A DNA stretch of 64,000 bases from an uncultured Oceanisphaera sp. (GTDB taxonomy: Bacteria > Pseudomonadota > Gammaproteobacteria > Enterobacterales > Aeromonadaceae), in assembly GCF_947495715.1 (NCBI RefSeq), contig NZ_CANLZU010000010.1, positions 62,001 through 126,000 of the forward strand, written 5' to 3'. A model generated the notes under the pieces. It made no database searches and was not told the origin of the DNA. It was given only the letters and a program-made list of their open reading frames with translations. The position numbers and the translations under genes were made by a program. Of this stretch, positions 62,600 through 64,000 are shown piece after piece; positions within the stretch are counted from its first letter, which is position 1, and each line of letters opens with the position of its first letter.

Positions 62600-64000
62600 T
62601 CAGTGGGCCAGCGAGGCTTCCGACTGATAGTCAAAATGCAGTTTGTCGTCCTCTAGCGTGACTTTGACCGAGCCGCCACCGACCAGTTCGCCGAACAGCA
62701 ACTCGTTGGCCAGCGGCTTTTTCAGTTTTTCCTGAATCACCCGCCCCATGGGACGTGCGCCCATCGACTTGTCGTAGCCTTGCTCTGCCAACCAGTGACG
62801 AGCCTGCTCGCTGACTTCCATCGAGACACCCTTGGCATCCAGCTGCGCCTGCAGTTCGACAATAAACTTGTCCACCACCCGGTGAATCACTTCCATGTTC
62901 AGGTGGTTGAACCAGATGATATGGTCGAGCCGGTTACGGAACTCCGGAGCAAAGGTGCGGTTGATTTCGGTCATGGCGTCATGGCTGTGATCCTGCTGCT
63001 GGAAACCGATGGACTTGCGTATCGTCTCCTGCACCCCGGCGTTGGTAGTCATCACCAGTATCACGTTGCGAAAGTCCGCCTTGCGACCGTTGTTATCGGT
63101 GAGGGTACCGTTGTCCATCACCTGCAGCAGCAGGTTGAACACGTCCTGGTGCGCCTTTTCGATTTCATCGAGCAGTACCACCGCGTGCGGATGCTTGATC
63201 ACCGCATCGGTGAGCAAGCCCCCCTGATCGAATCCCACATAGCCCGGCGGCGCACCGATAAGGCGTGACACCGTATGGGACTCCATGTATTCGGACATAT
63301 CGAAGCGAACCAACTCGATGCCGAGCACCCGCGCCAACTGCTGGGTCACCTCGGTCTTGCCGACCCCGGTCGGGCCGGCAAACAGGAAGGAGCCGATGGG
63401 CCGCTTCTCGTTGCCGAGGCCGGAGCGACTGAGCCGGATGGAGTCGGTCAACACCTCTATCGCCTTGTCCTGACCGAAAACCACCATCTTGAGCTTGGGC
63501 TCCAGGTTCTTCAGCGCTTCCTTGTCGGAGCTGGACACCGATTTCTCGGGAATGCGGGCAATTTTGGCCACGATGGCTTCGATATCGCCCACCCCTATGG
63601 TCTTCTTGCGCTTGGAAGGGGGCATCATGCGGATTTGCGCCCCGGCCTCGTCGATAACGTCAATCGCCTTGTCGGGCAGATGCCGGTCGTTGATGTACTT
63701 GGCCGACAGCTCGGCCGCGGCCCGAATGGCCTTGCCGGTATAGCGCACATCGTGATGTGACTCGTAACGGCTCTTCAGCCCCAGCAGTATCTTGGTGGTA
63801 TCTTCCACCGATGGCTCCAGGATGTCGATTTTCTGGAAGCGCCGCGCCAGCGCCCGGTCTTTTTCGAAAATCTGGCTGTATTCCTGATAGGTGGTGGAGC
63901 CGACGCAGCGGATCTGACCACTCGACAGCATGGGTTTCAACAGGTTGGCCGCATCCAGCTGGCCACCCGAGGCGGCACCGGCGCCGATGATGGTGTGAAT
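62600..64000 (-). CDS. clpA: ATP-dependent Clp protease ATP-binding subunit ClpA, 3' part
   Basis: The frame is open from the window edge to the stop at 62600, giving about 466 C-terminal residues of a ~750-residue protein. Visible: end of AAA-1 (IIGAGAASGGQLDAANLLKPML, RCVGSTTYQEYSQIFEKDRALARRFQKI) and all of AAA-2 (Walker A GPTGVGKTEVTQQLA, Walker B VVLLDEIEKAHQDVF). The IGF-type loop for ClpP docking appears as KSIGFQQQ. Unfoldase of ClpAP, which degrades N-degron substrates made by Aat/Bpt next door. Confidence 0.97.
   Translation of the reverse strand: MHTIIGAGAASGGQLDAANLLKPMLSSGQIRCVGSTTYQEYSQIFEKDRALARRFQKIDILEPSVEDTTKILLGLKSRYESHHDVRYTGKAIRAAAELSAKYINDRHLPDKAIDVIDEAGAQIRMMPPSKRKKTIGVGDIEAIVAKIARIPEKSVSSSDKEALKNLEPKLKMVVFGQDKAIEVLTDSIRLSRSGLGNEKRPIGSFLFAGPTGVGKTEVTQQLARVLGIELVRFDMSEYMESHTVSRLIGAPPGYVGFDQGGLLTDAVIKHPHAVVLLDEIEKAHQDVFNLLLQVMDNGTLTDNNGRKADFRNVILVMTTNAGVQETIRKSIGFQQQDHSHDAMTEINRTFAPEFRNRLDHIIWFNHLNMEVIHRVVDKFIVELQAQLDAKGVSMEVSEQARHWLAEQGYDKSMGARPMGRVIQEKLKKPLANELLFGELVGGGSVKVTLEDDKLHFDYQSEASLAH

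Overview
The window is a chromosomal segment of a gammaproteobacterium of moderately high GC content. Gene content and order point to the Aeromonadaceae (an Oceanimonas/Zobellella/Oceanisphaera-like marine relative). This placement is inferred from protein similarity recalled from memory and from conserved gene order; no search was run. Support includes the metY-rimP-nusA-infB-rbfA-truB-rpsO-pnp order, the secG-glmM-folP-ftsH-rlmE/yhbY-greA order, the recN-bamE-rnfH-ratA-smpB-ssrA order, the serS-rarA-lolA-ftsK-lrp-trxB order and aat-bpt-infA-clpA. The tmRNA tag is ANDENYALAA.

Layout. 1-2.6 kb: a leftward three-gene operon (DUF523/DUF1722 protein, MlrA/CarH-like MerR regulator, photolyase phrB) behind a promoter full of TGTACA palindromes. 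2.6-8.9 kb: repeats, a DUF1315 gene, two different GAPDH genes around a DUF2989 lipoprotein, a periplasmic OB-fold (YgiW-like) protein and the tRNA-modification gene trhP. 8.9-14.06 kb: an accessory cassette (enolase-superfamily epimerase, YfcC-type transporter, M20 amidohydrolase, divergent LysR regulator) bracketed by two imperfect 120-bp copies of the trhP 3' end and its terminator. 14-24.4 kb: the translation/transcription core operon with tRNA-fMet and tRNA-Leu. 24.4-36.3 kb: glmM/folP, the ftsH and dnaKJ/grpE heat-shock genes (each with a readable sigma-32 promoter), greA and nadK. 36.3-41.7 kb: LexA-controlled recN, udp, bamE, rnfH, ratA, smpB and tmRNA. 41.9-46.2 kb: convergent cyclic-di-GMP synthase and phosphodiesterase genes. 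46.8-56.7 kb: a Yip1 membrane protein, purF/cvpA, serS, rarA, lolA, ftsK, lrp. 57.3-64 kb: trxB, dauA, a small ribbon-helix-helix protein, the N-degron transferases aat and bpt, infA and truncated clpA.

Functionally most of the window is housekeeping: ribosome and tRNA maturation, protein quality control (FtsH, DnaK/DnaJ/GrpE, ClpA fed by Aat/Bpt N-end tagging, SmpB-tmRNA rescue), DNA repair (PhrB, RecN, RarA) and envelope biogenesis (SecG, BamE, LolA, GlmM). The accessory signals are in the spacers. Four copies of a structured repeat family (about 16.48-16.98, 38.13-38.54, 52.46-52.78 and 58.32-58.68 kb) contain hairpins whose stems differ in sequence but keep pairing around a constant TCC(C/T) loop. 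One copy ends in 19-bp inverted repeats resembling Tn5/IS50 ends. G-rich heptamer tandem repeats recur in several other spacers. These repeats and the trhP-flanked cassette are the best candidates for something not yet described.
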